From Plectrocnemia conspersa (taxonomy: Eukaryota > Arthropoda > Insecta > Trichoptera > Polycentropodidae), in NCBI GenBank assembly GCA_009617715.1, contig VTFK01000008.1, positions 496,001 through 560,000 on the forward strand: a stretch of 64,000 nucleotides of DNA, read 5' to 3'. Numbering within the stretch: position 1 is the stretch's first letter; every line of letters begins with the position of its first letter. The position numbers were made by a program, and so were the translations under genes. The notes under the pieces were generated by a model. It ran no database searches. It was not told the DNA's origin and saw nothing but the letters and a program-made list of their open reading frames with translations. Positions 1 through 13,581 of the stretch are shown here, piece by piece.

Positions 1-1139
1 GTACATACGCACATTCACCCAGCACTCTCCCCTTATTCGTACGTTGTCGTCTTCTTATCTCATTATTATACACATTTTTCAGCTGCTGAAAATGTACCAA
101 ATATTTATATTTAAACATAAAACGTAAATATGATATATATAAAAAACAATTTCAAAATAATATTGTAAAAAATATTTATTTAGAAAAAAATATAATGGAC
201 GCATTTTCTACCCCTGGAATTGGCAAACGTGTGGGTAAATGCGCGCATTATTATTTATAATGCTCAATATATTTGCTAGCTGTCAGTGCCAAGTTTTTTT
301 AAGAGAGTCCCCTCGACATTTTTTACACAAGGAAATTTAGAAACGGATGGGAAGGAAGAGGAGATATTATAAGACAAGGAATCGAATCGGAATACGAAAA
401 ATCTCGACATCATTTGATGTTTCTCTTTCTATATATAATATAGCATAAAATTTTACTCTGATAGAGATAGCTGTAGTATATAAATATAATTAATATTAAA
501 GTATTAATTATTAATATTTGTGACTCGCATACTTATTAAAATAATTTTGGGGTACACGTTTTTTATGTAATATCTATATAGCGATTTTATTTACTTATAT
601 TATCTATAATCGTTTGTCATATTACCAAAAATAGTTAAGTGGAAGATTTTTCTATGGCAAAATAATTATAATTATTGCATGAAAGCATATTTTAAATCAA
701 TCAAATATTAACAGTTTAGTTTTTTATATTTTTACATATAAATGATATTCTTTCTCACAATTGATTTTCGTCTCGCTATTTAATTGTACAGCCGTAGTTT
801 TGTGGAAGTCTGTGTTCTCTTTTCTCATGTTCCATCATAATTTTTCAATGTAATTTAAGAGCTATTTTACTCGATTCAGCTATTAATATTTTTCAGATAA
901 CGTCAGCTTCATTAAAAATAGTTTAAAAAAACAACTTGAGTCATTTAAGACGTGCCAAACCATTCTTCTTTTCAATAAAATACTTATGATTGTTATTCGT
1001 AAAAATAATGAATCACTTATTTGCAAATGCAATAAATAAATTTTGTTTAATTTTTACTGTTTTTTCCATGTAAAATAAATTTCAATTTAGTTCTAGTAAT
1101 AGTATAGTTATTTAGTTTATTTAAATGTACTATTGTTGT

Positions 1140-1400
1140 AGGTAGTTTCAAAGGATAGAAAAAAGTCGTAGTCGCCATAGCTTGGACCACTTTCACGCGT
1201 CTAGGTGTCATTCCTTCATATTTAGAGGAGCATTCTCTCCCCCGTCTGCCCCTTTTATTCCATTTGCCCGCCTATTGTCATGTTATCTTCGGGCGGAAGT
1301 CGGGAAATAGGGAGACCAAGGGCTGGCGCCAACCCTCTTACACCCCCTACGCTTAACCGTGAAAGAGCGGGACGCGAACTACGACGGGCCTACGAAAAAT
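1140..1400. promoter_or_regulatory. GC-rich non-coding island (candidate regulatory element)
   Basis: GC-rich block in AT-rich DNA (GGACCACTTTCACGCGTCTA, GGGCGGAAGTCGGGAAATAG, GGGCTGGCGCCAACCC). There is no long open frame, no repeat partner in the window and no terminal repeats. A conserved enhancer is possible; nothing proves it. Confidence 0.25.
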
Positions 1401-2989
1401 TCAATGGAATTTTCGCATCCATTCTTTTTCTGCAACTTAAAATTGACTCTTTCGAATAAGGACGTTGATATTGATTTTCAAATTTCGGCAAGAAAATTGC
1501 TTTGCGTGTAAGCACACACGTATACGTATTGAGATATGTATAAATAGTATGCAATAAAAAAGTTGATTTGGAATGGGAGAAATAATTTAAGTACGCATCA
1601 TTTTTCTAGTTTGAGATTAATAATATTTTAGATCAATTTTGATAATTTATAAGCTCAAGGTAAGAATATGAGTAAATATTTACAAATATAAATAGTTGAA
1701 TGTGTTGATTGTTTTTGCTTTCTGAAAACATCTTTATTGATTGTGGTCCAATGTAATTGAATATCAATAAAACGATAGCGAAGTTAGCAAACATTTATAG
1801 AAGGATAACTAGCTTTTCAATATCATTATATATAAAGTTAAGTTAAGACTTGTATATTATATTTTTTTATTTATAAAACTACATAATATATAATTATTTT
1901 ATTTTTAATTAATACTTTGACAAAATAGTCAAAAACATATTAAATCGATTATAAAGTTTTATATTATATTAACTTTAAAATAAATTCTAACCTCTAGATT
2001 ATAATTAATGATTTATATTATAAAAATATTTAAATAAATATCGCTTTAAAAAGTCTTAAATATGTTTTAAAAAATATATAATAATATATAATTTAGATAT
2101 ATTAGTAACATGTTTTTTTTATCAGCATCATTAGCTGTTTCATATAAACATATGTATATGTCAATTTTAAACTTATTCACATTTTTTACTAATTTTATGT
2201 TGTATTTTTACTGATAATTGAATGTATTTGAAAAAATTTACTAGTAGCAAAAAATATATACCATTTAAAATAATATGTTTATCTTATTTTATTAGATAAA
2301 CTAGCAAAAATATATTTATAAAATCGGCTTTTATTAAAAAAAACGCAACTTTAAATATATTTTACATCATATGATGCTCATAATCATAAATATTATTATT
2401 CAGTATTTTTTAATACAATGTATTAAATTATAAAATTTAATTTGAAGATGCTAAAAAATTATGAATTTTATAGAAAGTTTTAATAGGAATATATAATTAA
2501 ATTATTACATTTTTTGCTATTTTAGATTAATTTATAGTTTTTTAAAAGGTTTTGTTTCATGAAGCTTTCTACATACTTAGTATAATATATAATAATATGC
2601 TCTATGAAACACTACAGTTTTGTTTTATAAAATTCATTACATTTGTCTATGTAAATATAACTATGGACAGTAAAAAAAGTTGTTGTTTTTTCACAACTCT
2701 TAAAAGTTTTAAATGTATAAAATACGTTATGATCAGTCAAAAAAATGCAAATACAAATAAATTTTAAGTAATTTGTCAAAGTAAGTCTCGAAAATAATAC
2801 AGAATTTTCACAACAAGTAAACCGACTCTAATTTCTGTAGTCATATTAATACCAAAAATCATACTAAAATTTTCATAAAAATACAATTAAAAATATTTTT
2901 AGTATTTTTAAATTTTGCAAAAATATCTCACAAAAAATTTTTTTTAAACAAGAATAATAATCTTAATGTTAAATTGTAACTAAAATCAG

Positions 2990-3500
2990 TGCTAAAATAA
3001 ACATTTACGTCTAGCTATCTAGTGTATAATCTTAGCGACTTTATGCTTTTATACTATTTGGAATACTGTGTTTTTATTACTATGTATATTCAAATGCATA
3101 CTTTATAACAATACAATAGTACAAATAAATTTTAAGATCTAGTACATAATCAAAACATATGTATGGATTGTAATTTTTTTTTTATCTAGACATTTCAAGG
3201 TAAATATAAAATAATTGTTTTTTTGCGAATTCTCACAAAATGTTTATTTATCAAAAACTGATTTTTTGCAAATGATTTTAAACGGTTTACAATCCCATCG
3301 GTTTTGAAGAAAATTAGTGATTTTATTATGCTAAAATCACAGCTCCATTCAGAGTAGGTAGTAAAAAAAGGGACAGAGATTTTCGATCAGCACTCAGTAA
3401 ACATTGTTTTGCAATATAAATTTTATTATTTTTTTTCTCGAGGAATTACGAAAAAGCAATATTTCGGTTCTATTTATTCAGTATTTGCTACTCGGTATAA
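2990..3500 (+). repeat. Unnamed repeat family B, copy 1
   Basis: It shares AATAAACATT-AC-TCTAGCTATCT with 7605-7640 and the order of modules up to CAGCTCCATTCAGAGTAGGT. The latter is reverse-complemented at 19320-19365 and 19690-19720. Diverged; no ORF. Confidence 0.65.
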
Positions 3501-4314
3501 AATTAGGAATGTAGAAATCAATGACTTGTCTATTTATTTATTTATTTTTATTAATGCTTCTTTCGTCGACTATATGAAGAGTGAATATTTTAATGTAAAT
3601 GTTATAGATAAAATATACGATACGACGTTATCATAAAAATATCGTATGATAGAAAGTAATTTAAAAATTAAATTTAAAAAAAATAAGCATACTTTAGTCA
3701 AAATTATAATAATATATTCCAAAATTATAATATGACAATTATATTATAAAATTCTCTGTGTTTGTTTATAGCATAATCATTTACTATAAATGTAAATGAA
3801 ATCAGTTAAAAGATTTTTAATGTACAAATGTATATTTTTATTTCTCCTTTACTAACAATACGTGATTTGTAAGTCTGTTTTTTTCTCTTTTACTTAGTTA
3901 ATAAGAATAAGGGGAGGAAATATACTATAATACAATAATATAAATACATAAAAAATGAGAAACACTACGTGGAACGTACCTGTTTCATGTTTATTTGCGT
4001 TTCAAGCATCAATTTGATTCAGACTGATGCTCTTACTTAAGTTGAAGTGATTAAATTAGGATTTCCACAGATCTACAATCAACACAGTAAATTTGTGGAA
4101 AACTTTTAAGAATAAGTATAGTAATAAAATACAGCATCTGTATAACTTCAGTTGTAACCATAACCTAAATTAACATTTAAGAAAAATAATATAATCAAAT
4201 CTCTACTTTGGTACTACAATGTAAATAATATAATATAAAAGTAATATTAAAATTCTGGATGCACGTTCGGTATCTAAGTGCGTATATATGTATGTATATA
4301 TGTATACCATACCT

Positions 4315-4455
4315 AGATACAGTGTGTCCCTGGTGTCCCGCAATTGTGTTACGGTAGAGTCGTGGTACCATAATCGGGATGACACATCCATTACACGGGA
4401 CGACGGCTCCGGGGCCGTGGCCACAGCATCCGGCATCCCTGGACATACTTTATGG
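4315..4455. other. GC-rich patch flanked by AT repeats
   Basis: CAGTGTGTCCCTGGTGTCCC, ACGACGGCTCCGGGGCCGTG and GGCATCCCTGGACATAC. ORFs exist in three frames on both strands and are all composition artefacts. It may be a piece of a mobile element, since GTGTCCCTGG and CCCTGGACAT recur at the two edges. Confidence 0.3.
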
Positions 4456-5253
4456 CATTGCACCCCTTATACAAACGCAATTAGTTCTTTAAACTATTAT
4501 AGTAAATATACTTATAATATTTTTAATTATTATCAATTTATTCAATGACGAGTTTATATGTAAATATTAAAATTTAAATAGCTTAGCAATTTTATAAAAC
4601 ATTTTTGTATGTGGCAGTGCATAATAAAACTGACAATTCAATTAATTTTAATTTTTTAAGTTGAGTATTTTTTATCGATATGTATTATCCTTGCTACGCC
4701 ACTGTTTGTATATATGTATATATAAAAAACAAGCAAAATATATATATAGCTATGCAATTTTTTTTCATAAAGTCTAATATCACATAATGTATTGTAATAT
4801 CGCATATCCTCGAGTCGCATAATGGGCTCTCCGCCGTAAACCGTACCTGATAAGAACCCAACCAACATAAACTGCACACGTCGAGATACGAACTTCCCCA
4901 CTTACACGTGATAATAATAATATTAACCGGAGTATATGCGTCTCGCTTCTTCCTCACAAAATCATTACCATGGTTCAAAATACTATAATATAATATTATA
5001 AAAATATATACATATAATATAATCCTAATATTGAAAATCATATATACTAATTATAAAAAAACTTTGTATGTGAATTGTTCCTTAAAAATAATTATTGAAA
5101 ATATAAAAAAAAAAAAAGTTGTTAAAATAACAGTACGCCACTGATTTTCCAAATCACAAATTTTACAATACAGTCACAATTTTGTGCTCAGACCCCAAAA
5201 AGAAAAATAAAAACGCTTAGCTTTTATACACCTACATATAGATATAATATATA

Positions 5254-5305
5254 ACAAGCGGTATCATCACTCATTTGCAAGATAGATGGTGATGTATTGT
5301 GCTCT
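5254..5305 (+). repeat. Short direct repeat, copy 1
   Basis: About 52 bp shared with 9736-9787: GTATCATCACTCATTTGCAA, GAT-GATGG-G-TGTATTGTG. About six mismatches. Too short to classify. Confidence 0.7.
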
Positions 5306-6039
5306 TTATGTACATATATCGGCGAAAAACATATTTGTAGAGAATATAAGTTTGATTGTATTATTTGGTGAAATATATATTAGTAATCCAAGATTTTTAG
5401 TTTAGCTTTTTCTTTAAAATTGTACAGTATAAAAAAAAATTATTTATATCAAAATTATTTTGTATTAATTTCTACAATCTTTATAGTGTTTCGTTCTTAA
5501 GATACTGACTAAAATTTTATTTATGCATTATACCAAATATAATTTGGAAATTAGTTGCTTAGTGTGACTTTTGCAGCTGGTTAAGTGTAGATGTTTGAAG
5601 AGCTAATAGTAGTTTATTGTACAGTTTATTAAAAAATGTAACAGTTGATATTGAAAGGCAATGTTGATGAAAATATATAATCAAAAAGCTCTGGTCTTTG
5701 ATTCTGTGAGGCTTATTAATTGGATCACGCAATGAAGGATTCAAACAGTCATGCTTTAAGAAATACTTGCAGGCGTGATAATCCAAATATTATGCTATTA
5801 AATCGTAAATATCAGTGATAAACATATACATGATATAATGTATTTTAAACGTCTGTCGTAAAATGGGACACCACCGTGAGAAAAACTTTTTGTAGATTAA
5901 GTTAAAGTACCCGCTAAAAATATATGCGTCGCAGATTCATTGAGAATTAATAACACGTAAATTCGGGATTTTTATTTAAACGGCCGTTCGTAATCTGCTC
6001 TAATGGGCAACGGTAATTTGTATCCAAACCTGCCACCAT

Positions 6040-6945
6040 ATTGTAATTGGCCGTTTTATTGCTTTTGACGTGAATTTTTGACTTCTGAGAAGTGATAATT
6101 ATTTTTGCGCCATCCTATTGACCAAAATTCCATTTAAATACACTTTAATCAATACTCTCATATCAAAAGTCCATAGTTATATCGTTAAGAATAGCTATCA
6201 TATTTTTTAAACATAGTATATTATCGAAGTGCAGACAAACTATGGAGCGATATGCGAGATGCTACGTTTGTCTATACATCTTCTTCCGCTTATTTTTGGA
6301 ACTTTCATTAGGATTAGCTGAGTTTGATTAATTCGTGTAGGTTAGGTTTGGGTTCTAACATCAAATCGACGTTTCGCAACTGCCAAATTGAGTTTCATAA
6401 ACATTTTAGCGCAGCATATAATTTCATTAGCGTTATTAGTTAAATTATATTTTCTATAGTAGAAACATATCTACTGGTGAAAAAGTTTTTGGACTTCACT
6501 TGTGAAAATATTAATTCACTGAAAAATTTATTTTCACTGTAACATTTATTCATCGCATGTAAATAAATAATGATAAGTATGTAAATGTATATATATTACT
6601 TCGTATGGAAAAGTAAAAATCATATAATTTTCACTGGCACATGCAAGTTAAAATATATATTTACTGGTGAAAATGTATTCCGATATGATTTAACTTAAAT
6701 GACATATTTAAAAAAATATTTTTGGGATTTATTCGAGACTATTATTTTTAGATTTTCTTTGAGGGATAACCTGAGAATTGACATTTAGCTTTTTTTTAGG
6801 GAAGGGGCAAAAGTGACAGTCAATAGTAATTTTTTTAATCATTCTATTTCATTAAGATTCATAGTATTTCATTAAATGATATGTATTTTTCTGACCAAAT
6901 TCAAGGGGGGAAGCAAATGCCCCCCAAATCCCTGGTCCAGCTCCA
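6040..6945 (-). repeat. Unnamed repeat family A, copy 1, inverted relative to copy 2
   Basis: On this strand the order is TTTTATTGCTTTTGACGTG, TTTTTGACTTCTGAGAAG, CCTATTGACCAAAATTC, then ACAAACTATGGAGCGATATG, and TTTTCTTTGAGGGATAACC near the right. Each module appears reverse-complemented in 43490-44320. About 0.9 kb and diverged. Only one arm of the end hairpin remains. Confidence 0.75.
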
Positions 6946-7584
6946 CACCTGGAATCTAGAAAGGAATCTCTGGAGACTACTCGAAAAACTTCAAGTATAA
7001 TCAACATATACAAAATGTGCGTGGCGATCTAAATTGTTGCACAAAAGCTAAATATAAACAAACATTGTCTCAGAAACAAAAAACTCCGATAAAGACAATT
7101 CTTCGTATTATCTTAAGCAAATTCCGTTGAGTAGTCTGAGAGTCTTCATAGAGTTTGATAGTGATTTGTGTTCAATCGTCGATGAATGATTAGTGATGTG
7201 ACCAAGTCATATATTTTGAAACGGACCTTCAAGTAAATTTAGAAGAATAGGGGAAAAGGCAAATTAAGAGCCAATCGCGTTAGTGTTTAGCTCCACTACC
7301 AATATATCTACTTCTCTTCATCTTCAACTTTTATGATGGTCATCCGATGATTACATAAAATAGTTCAAACAGTGCTTATTTGCGATTTTATAAACGTGTC
7401 TCGAAGCTTATGACGAAAATATATTTTTTTGTAATTAATGTCTTTCAGAGGTCTGCATGACTCTTTTGCGTTTTTCAAATGTCGTTTTATGCTTCGTCAA
7501 GCGAAACTATTGTTTTGCAGATTTCTAATTGATATTGTTAAAGTTATTACAATACTAGGATATTGATAAATAATTAATAAATAA

Positions 7585-8080
7585 AATGTGCCTCAAAATA
7601 AAATAAATCAGCAAATAAACATTCACATCTAGCTATCTATCTGCAGACTTTGCATTTTATTTTAATACTAGAATTTTTAGCGTTTACTATTTGAAATACG
7701 GTGTTTTTATAACATGCTTGTTTTACGAAACTGTGTCTTTAATAATATAATTTAAAAGCTAGAGGGCTACATATGCTTATAATCAGTTTAACGTACTATT
7801 GTACATAAAATTGCTACTAGTATTTTTTCTCGAGAATTTTTTAGGAATATGTAAAATAATGATTTTTTATATTTTTTGGGAAATTTAAAGGATTTTTGAA
7901 AAACCGTTTAAATTTAAATCCTCTAAATTAACAGCTGCATTCAAAACAATTAGTTAAAAAAAACAGCACTATAAAATTAAAATTTATGACCGAATCTAGG
8001 AATAACGGTAAGCAAATATTTCGTTTTGACTTCCTTGGACACTTTGCGGTCAACAAAAAAATAGAATAAAGGGATCTATG
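7585..8080 (+). repeat. Unnamed repeat family B, copy 2
   Basis: Direct repeat of 2990-3500 (AATAAACATTCACATCTAGC, TACGGTGTTTTTAT, AACAGCTGCATTCA). Its right part GACCGAATCTAGGAATAACG is the reverse complement of a stretch near 19620-19640. Confidence 0.65.
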
Positions 8081-8568
8081 ATTTAAGAATTATTATAATA
8101 TTAAGTTTTGGCAAGGATTAATTTGCTCTCTAAATGAAACAATAGTCAATGTTTACAAGTGAATGCTATACTAATCATATGATGGAAAGTGACCGTTAAT
8201 TAATCATGCATTAAATAAAAATATACAAATTCATTAAATCTGTGTCCACAGATGTTTTGAATATAGTAATTTACAAAATACATCATAAAAAATAATATAT
8301 TGATAGTTGTGTAAAAAATATATCAATGTTATATAAAGTAGTACTGAAAATATTATTTTTCATAGAATAATTATTTTCATTTAATAGCACGTAGGTATAG
8401 GTGTTTTATATACTCCGTTGGTTACATTGTTACCTATAATTGACTATGAGAAGGCTTTAATTTCTTAAGTAAATTCATATTATTTACAGCGTCTTTAATA
8501 AGGCAAATAACTCAAGATGTTTGTATTTAATATTTTAAGATCGGCAATATATTATACATGCTTTGCAC

Positions 8569-8804
8569 CAGTGACGTAGATGTTTTGAATATGGGGCGGC
8601 ATATTCGCGATGGGATCGTCTAGTGTGGTTCTTAACCCTGAATGCACTAAAATATATATAAATTCACAAATATCAAGAGCTTAATAATAACCAATTTATT
8701 ATTTAAAAAAATTATGATTTTATGACCTTGCAAAAAAATGTATGGGGGGGAGGCGGCAATTTTAAGGATCGCCCTGAGCAGCACATACCCTAACTACGCC
8801 ACTG
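8569..8804. mobile_element. hAT MITE, copy 1, with 8-bp target-site duplication
   Basis: The ends CAGTGACGTAG and CTACGCCACTG are inverted repeats (10 of 11). CTTTGCAC before and CTTCGCAC after agree in 7 of 8 positions. 236 bp, no ORF. It shares its whole length with the element at 48856-49093 in the same orientation. Confidence 0.87.
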
Positions 8805-9243
8805 CTTCGCACTAATTATAATCAAATACGTGTTACATATTTTTTTCACATATGTGTTGTTCAGATTTATATCTTATTCTTTAGTATTTGCTCAAAGATT
8901 ATGTTTTTGTTGAATTATTTTAAAGAAAGCAAATCGCTACGAATTAAACACATTTTATATTAAAGTGTAATATCTCAAAATTTTTGGATTAAATCCCATA
9001 TAGATAGAATAAAATTTCTAGCGTATCTGATCAATCAACAGAGATGCTGTTTTCCGAAATTTTTCAAATCTCACGGATGCATATCGTGATAAATAATCAT
9101 AGTTATATCAAGTTAGGTTTGATTGTGATTGATTGTGGACTGTAATAATAGTTTGTAATTAATAAAGTAGATCTCACTAATCTACATACTTTGAATTAAA
9201 TCTGATTTCCAACTATAATACTTATTTAGTTGGTAATTGTGTT

Positions 9244-9310
9244 AACCCTGTTGTAACGCATTGAGCTAACGCTTGTTTTATTGCAACGGAAGATTTATTA
9301 ATTAATAAAA
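9244..9310 (+). repeat. Repeat family C core, copy 1
   Basis: CCCTGTTGTAACGCATTGAG followed by GCAACGGAAGATTTATTAAT. Related copies: 23586-23615 (CCCTGTTGTAACGCATTGG), 38938-38990 (TGTTGTAACACATTGGGTTA, GGAAGATCAATAATAAAT) and, inverted, about 50735-50800. Confidence 0.6.
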
Positions 9311-9735
9311 AAATATGTAATAAAATATTCAAAGCAAATCTTTTCATTGTAAATTTAAATTCTTAAAAAAAACAAAAATATCTGAATTACTGAACTCTTA
9401 CTCGTCCATTATGAATTGAGTAAAATAAGCATGCTTCAACTGGCATAATTTTTGATTGCATTAATTACATTCATCAATTGATTGGCGCAAGTATCTATTC
9501 TCATGCTTAATTTTGAAGCTATTATATTTAGATACTTGGATATTGTTTGAATGAGCAGTTCTTAGTAATTTTAAAAGCAAAAGTACGTTGATCCTGAGAC
9601 ACTTTTATAATGTACTTGAGCCATGAAAGTTTTTATTGTTGAGCTCCTGCTGCAGTGAATCGAACCCAATACTTCCAATTACAAGGCATATCTCATACGA
9701 GCCTCGTGTGTATATTTATATACATACAGGGACAT

Positions 9736-9787
9736 ACAAGCGCTATCATCACTCATTTGCAAGATGGATGGCGGTGTATTGTGCGCT
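9736..9787 (+). repeat. Short direct repeat, copy 2
   Basis: Partner of 5254-5305 (CTATCATCACTCATTTGCAA). It abuts the GC-rich island that begins near 9790. Confidence 0.7.
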
Positions 9788-9789
9788 TC

Positions 9790-10110
9790 TTATTTATTTC
9801 ACTTTCGATTCGGGCACAATGAAAACATTACCGGGAGGGTGTTGCAAGGCAGTGTCGCGAGCTCTTTATTCCGGAATCCCTCTCTCCTTAAGAGAGAGCC
9901 AGGATGGCCCTCTCTGTCCCTCCCCCCCCTTCCCCGCTTCCTCGTCTCTCCTCGCCACTCCAGTCCTTATCGTCACTTTCTGCCTGAACGCGTTCGTTAT
10001 GCGCCCTCCGCGCCCCCCGGGCCCCAGGAACAGTCCCAGCAGTCCCGATCCTCGCCGCCGTATCTGGGCCCCCCATCGGGGGTCCCTACCAGACGATACG
10101 TCTGTGTGCA
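9790..10110. promoter_or_regulatory. GC-rich island, promoter or enhancer candidate
   Basis: About 320 bp of CpG- and C-rich DNA (CTCTCTCCTTAAGAGAGAGC palindrome near 9880-9900, CCCTCCGCGCCCCCCGGGCC). Overlapping ORFs on both strands (up to 159 codons) are Pro/Ser/Arg-rich and arise from base composition; none shows a domain. It could hold an alternative Pax6 promoter or exon, but no convincing splice pair was found. Confidence 0.3.
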
Positions 10111-13100
10111 CGTGAAAAAGTGCTAGCTTTTATATTTATATATATATGTATGTGTGTATATTATATTTAAAACACGTGACGATTTTAAAGCGTCTACACG
10201 TTCGATCTCGAGCGACAATCTTTGTAACGTGTGCCGACATCCGTTTAGCAGATTTCTGAATAAAAATGTATTGATAGGTTCAGTTAGGTCATAGGTTTGA
10301 AAAAGTCGTTATTGCTATATTTACATATATATGTCGGAAGACGGTTCTTCAGAAAGGGTAAACAAACATAGCTTGACTCAACAGCAAAGCTGTTTTTTTA
10401 AGCTTTAAAACTTGTACGTCTAATAAGCTCTAAAGACACACCAAAAAAGTATGAAACTTGTTTTACGTACTTTATTCTATCACAGTTTGACGAAATAAAT
10501 ATGCTATAGAGCAGGCCTGTCAAACAAATCGATCTATTACTGGCTATATAATATATCGACATATTCACAATCTGTTTTAAGGCCTAGAAGTGTGACTTTG
10601 CAGTGAAATAAACACTGAAAAAGCTAGTAACAAACATCTCCCTTCATATTTAAACAAGTCACATTTTGCATAGCGCTTGGGAATCCTTGCAGATGAGGAT
10701 GTTTGTGAGCCAATTGCATCGCTTTTTGGATTCACAAACTGTGTTCTTGCTTTAAAAGCGAAATGTTCTAGATCACTGTTTCTCACGCTCCACTGGGAAT
10801 GGGAGGTGCAATTTCAATATTTTGGGGGGCAATGCGCAAATCACTAATATTTGCTACATTTTTTTGTTGAAAATATTATTTTTATATTGCAATCGACTTT
10901 CGATTATTATTCGCAGGATAGAATATATGGTATAGCGTACGACCTTTCCAAACAAAGAGTAGCTTTTAAGCGGTAATTATGAGTGATTAACATTTTGGAC
11001 GGATTTGCAATATTTCCAACTATTGCCGCAATTGTTTGGTGGCGAGATCTCTTTTCCATTGTGTATGGCCCTCATTAGAGACGTGTGATTTTCATGACCA
11101 CCTCACAACCATGAACTTTCGATAAAATATTGAAATTTTACATTTTTTTTGTCATTATTCGAGAAATGTTGCTGTTTATTATTATTTTTCAAATTTTAGA
11201 TAATGATTTCGTGTCTTAAAGAACCCAAATGACCAGAAAATATAAAAAATATTTTATTTGATTTTTTATTAGGTTACGATTGCTTATGCTTTAAATAACC
11301 GTCATTTTTAAAAAAAAAGATAGCAGTGTGACAAACTTAGTCAGGAGTGTTATGACGGTATCGTGTTACCGTATCCTCAAAAATCTATATAAATTATCAA
11401 AAAATGTAAAAAATTTTTTGCTAAAGTACTAATCATAAATAAATGTGGCTTAAATTAATTATAAATGGAATATTTCAATTTTATGACTGCATTAGAAGTT
11501 ATAGAATAAGCCAAAATAATTAATTGCTTTTTGAGAGTTCGGGTTCGCTTAAGTAGAATATCAAAGAGTGAAATTATAAAGAGTAATATTATTGAGCTGG
11601 TGTTTAATTATCGTTTTCCCACTCTTGAAAACAACCGGCGTGCAAATTTCAACAGTCTGCTGTATACAGAGACGGATTTAGATGAATAGAGACTATAGGC
11701 TATTTTACTTGTGAAGCCAATTCATGCCACCATTTTACGAGTGTTAGTTTATACATTACAAAAGGCAACAAAAATATAATAATAATAGTAGTGATTATAA
11801 TGATTATTAATAATAACAAAATACTGAGACATAGAATATTAAAAACTGTGAGAAACTTATGCCATTACCAACATTTATATTTTTTGAGAATAAGTAAGAA
11901 TTTTTGAGATAGTAATATTTTAAGTTTAATGTTAATTTAAAAAATATATCTTATAACTTTATTGTCTGGGGTATATTAATAAAATAATCATAACTACATG
12001 AAAATGTTGTAATAAAAATTTATGTTAAGAAATAAAAAAGCTTCAACATTAAATATAATAGAATAGACTGAAAAAAGTGTTTCTTCTAGGTTTTTTCATA
12101 GCGATTCATCCAAGAGTTCATCAAAATTTTTCAGTTGCATTGCACAAACTACTTAGTGCGGACAACCTCTTTAGCTCGTTTTTAATTATTTAAAGTCTTA
12201 AAAAATACATTTCTTCTGATCAGTAAGTGGGCATTAAACTAAGAAAAAGTTGCATGATTTATTTTCATTGGGGAAGGTCATCTCAATTTTTTGTGGATCT
12301 ATGGCTTTGTTTCACGTATATATGAAAGTGCAAAAGTTCATCAGTTATATTCAGGTCAACAGTACAGCATCTTGCTTCAATCATGTCTGATTAATATGAA
12401 AAGCAAACATTTTTGCATCATCACTGTACACAGCGCCTCTTCTTCTTTAACATATTTTAATATAAATACATATTTTATGTTAAACAACCCCTTTTTTATA
12501 AAATATGTATTTTTGGTTATTATTTTTTTATAACATAACGTTAAAATATTGACGTTTTGCTTAGAAGTGTGATGCGTGTAATTCCTTTTCGGTCAAACAT
12601 CCAAACATCTCCGTCGTATCATCGTAATTTAATATCGTTTTTTCATATTTTCTCGTATTCTTTTACCACGAAAAGAATGTACAGGTTGACAGGTGGACGT
12701 TTCGTCCTTCGTCAGGCCGACAGTTGGCCAACGAACGGACGAAATTCAATACTCGCTCCTTATAGGTATCCCTGTGAGAAAAATTCAGCACGCTATCCTA
12801 TTAGATTTTGACGATAAATATTATTATTATTTTAAGAATTCTAATTAATATGATAATCAGCTAATATAATACGCTTTCACTTACATCGTATTTACATGAC
12901 GCTGAGCGTGTTTAATTAAATTATAATATTTCAGTCGTCAAAGATCTTAAAAACCCTTTTTGGTGAATTGTTTTGCGTGAAAATCTACGTGTATTCAAGT
13001 GATAAGCTCTAATCAAGTTTACATGATCACACCTGTGTGAAGGTTGTATACTAAAAAATATTCAATAGAAAAATTACTGTTGGGTTTAATATTTCATCAT

Positions 13101-13581
13101 ATGTTATACAATAATAACATAAATATCCGAAAACGATATAATTATAAATACATATATTTATGCTCCACAAATATTTACAATTAGCATCATAATTTATCTT
13201 AACATTAAAATTTGTAAATTATAAAAGTTATTTTAATCGAAAATGCGTAATAACATTTACTATAATAGTTTATTATGTACTTCAAAAAACTCAATAGAGT
13301 TACAATAGTGTGTGAAGAATATGCTTATGCACTTTTCTAAGAAAACTAAATGTATTTTTTACGACAAGAATGTGTAAAACATTCCAAGGCTTTCAAAATT
13401 TCTGGAAAATGTTCATATATACTTTACTCACATTTTCTTGCATGGTTCGTTTATAATAAGGGTTGTTTAACAATTTATAATAAAATACTTAATACAAAAT
13501 AACTAAAAAGAAATAATAATTTAGATTAAAAATTACAAGCAAACTTATTAGTTATTAAGTGTAATTTGTAAAATTAGTCTA

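Noticed and set aside
4195..4548. Three overlapping ORFs on both strands
   Set aside because: They follow a short GC patch flanked by TATG repeats; no domain and no splice context.
4680..5150. Two CTACGCCACTG / TACGCCACTG hAT-like ends
   Set aside because: Both point the same way and no left ends with CAGTGGCG were found, so no element can be delimited.
9636..10126. Overlapping ORFs of 159 and 120 codons (plus) and 81 and 62 codons (minus)
   Set aside because: All frames of a GC-rich island are open at once, the products are Pro/Arg/Ser-rich with no domain, and no good splice pair links them to Pax6.
10577..10786. 69-codon minus ORF near hAT-like TCACTGTTTCTCACGCTC
   Set aside because: The peptide shows no transposase motif, and I found no matching second end or target-site duplication.
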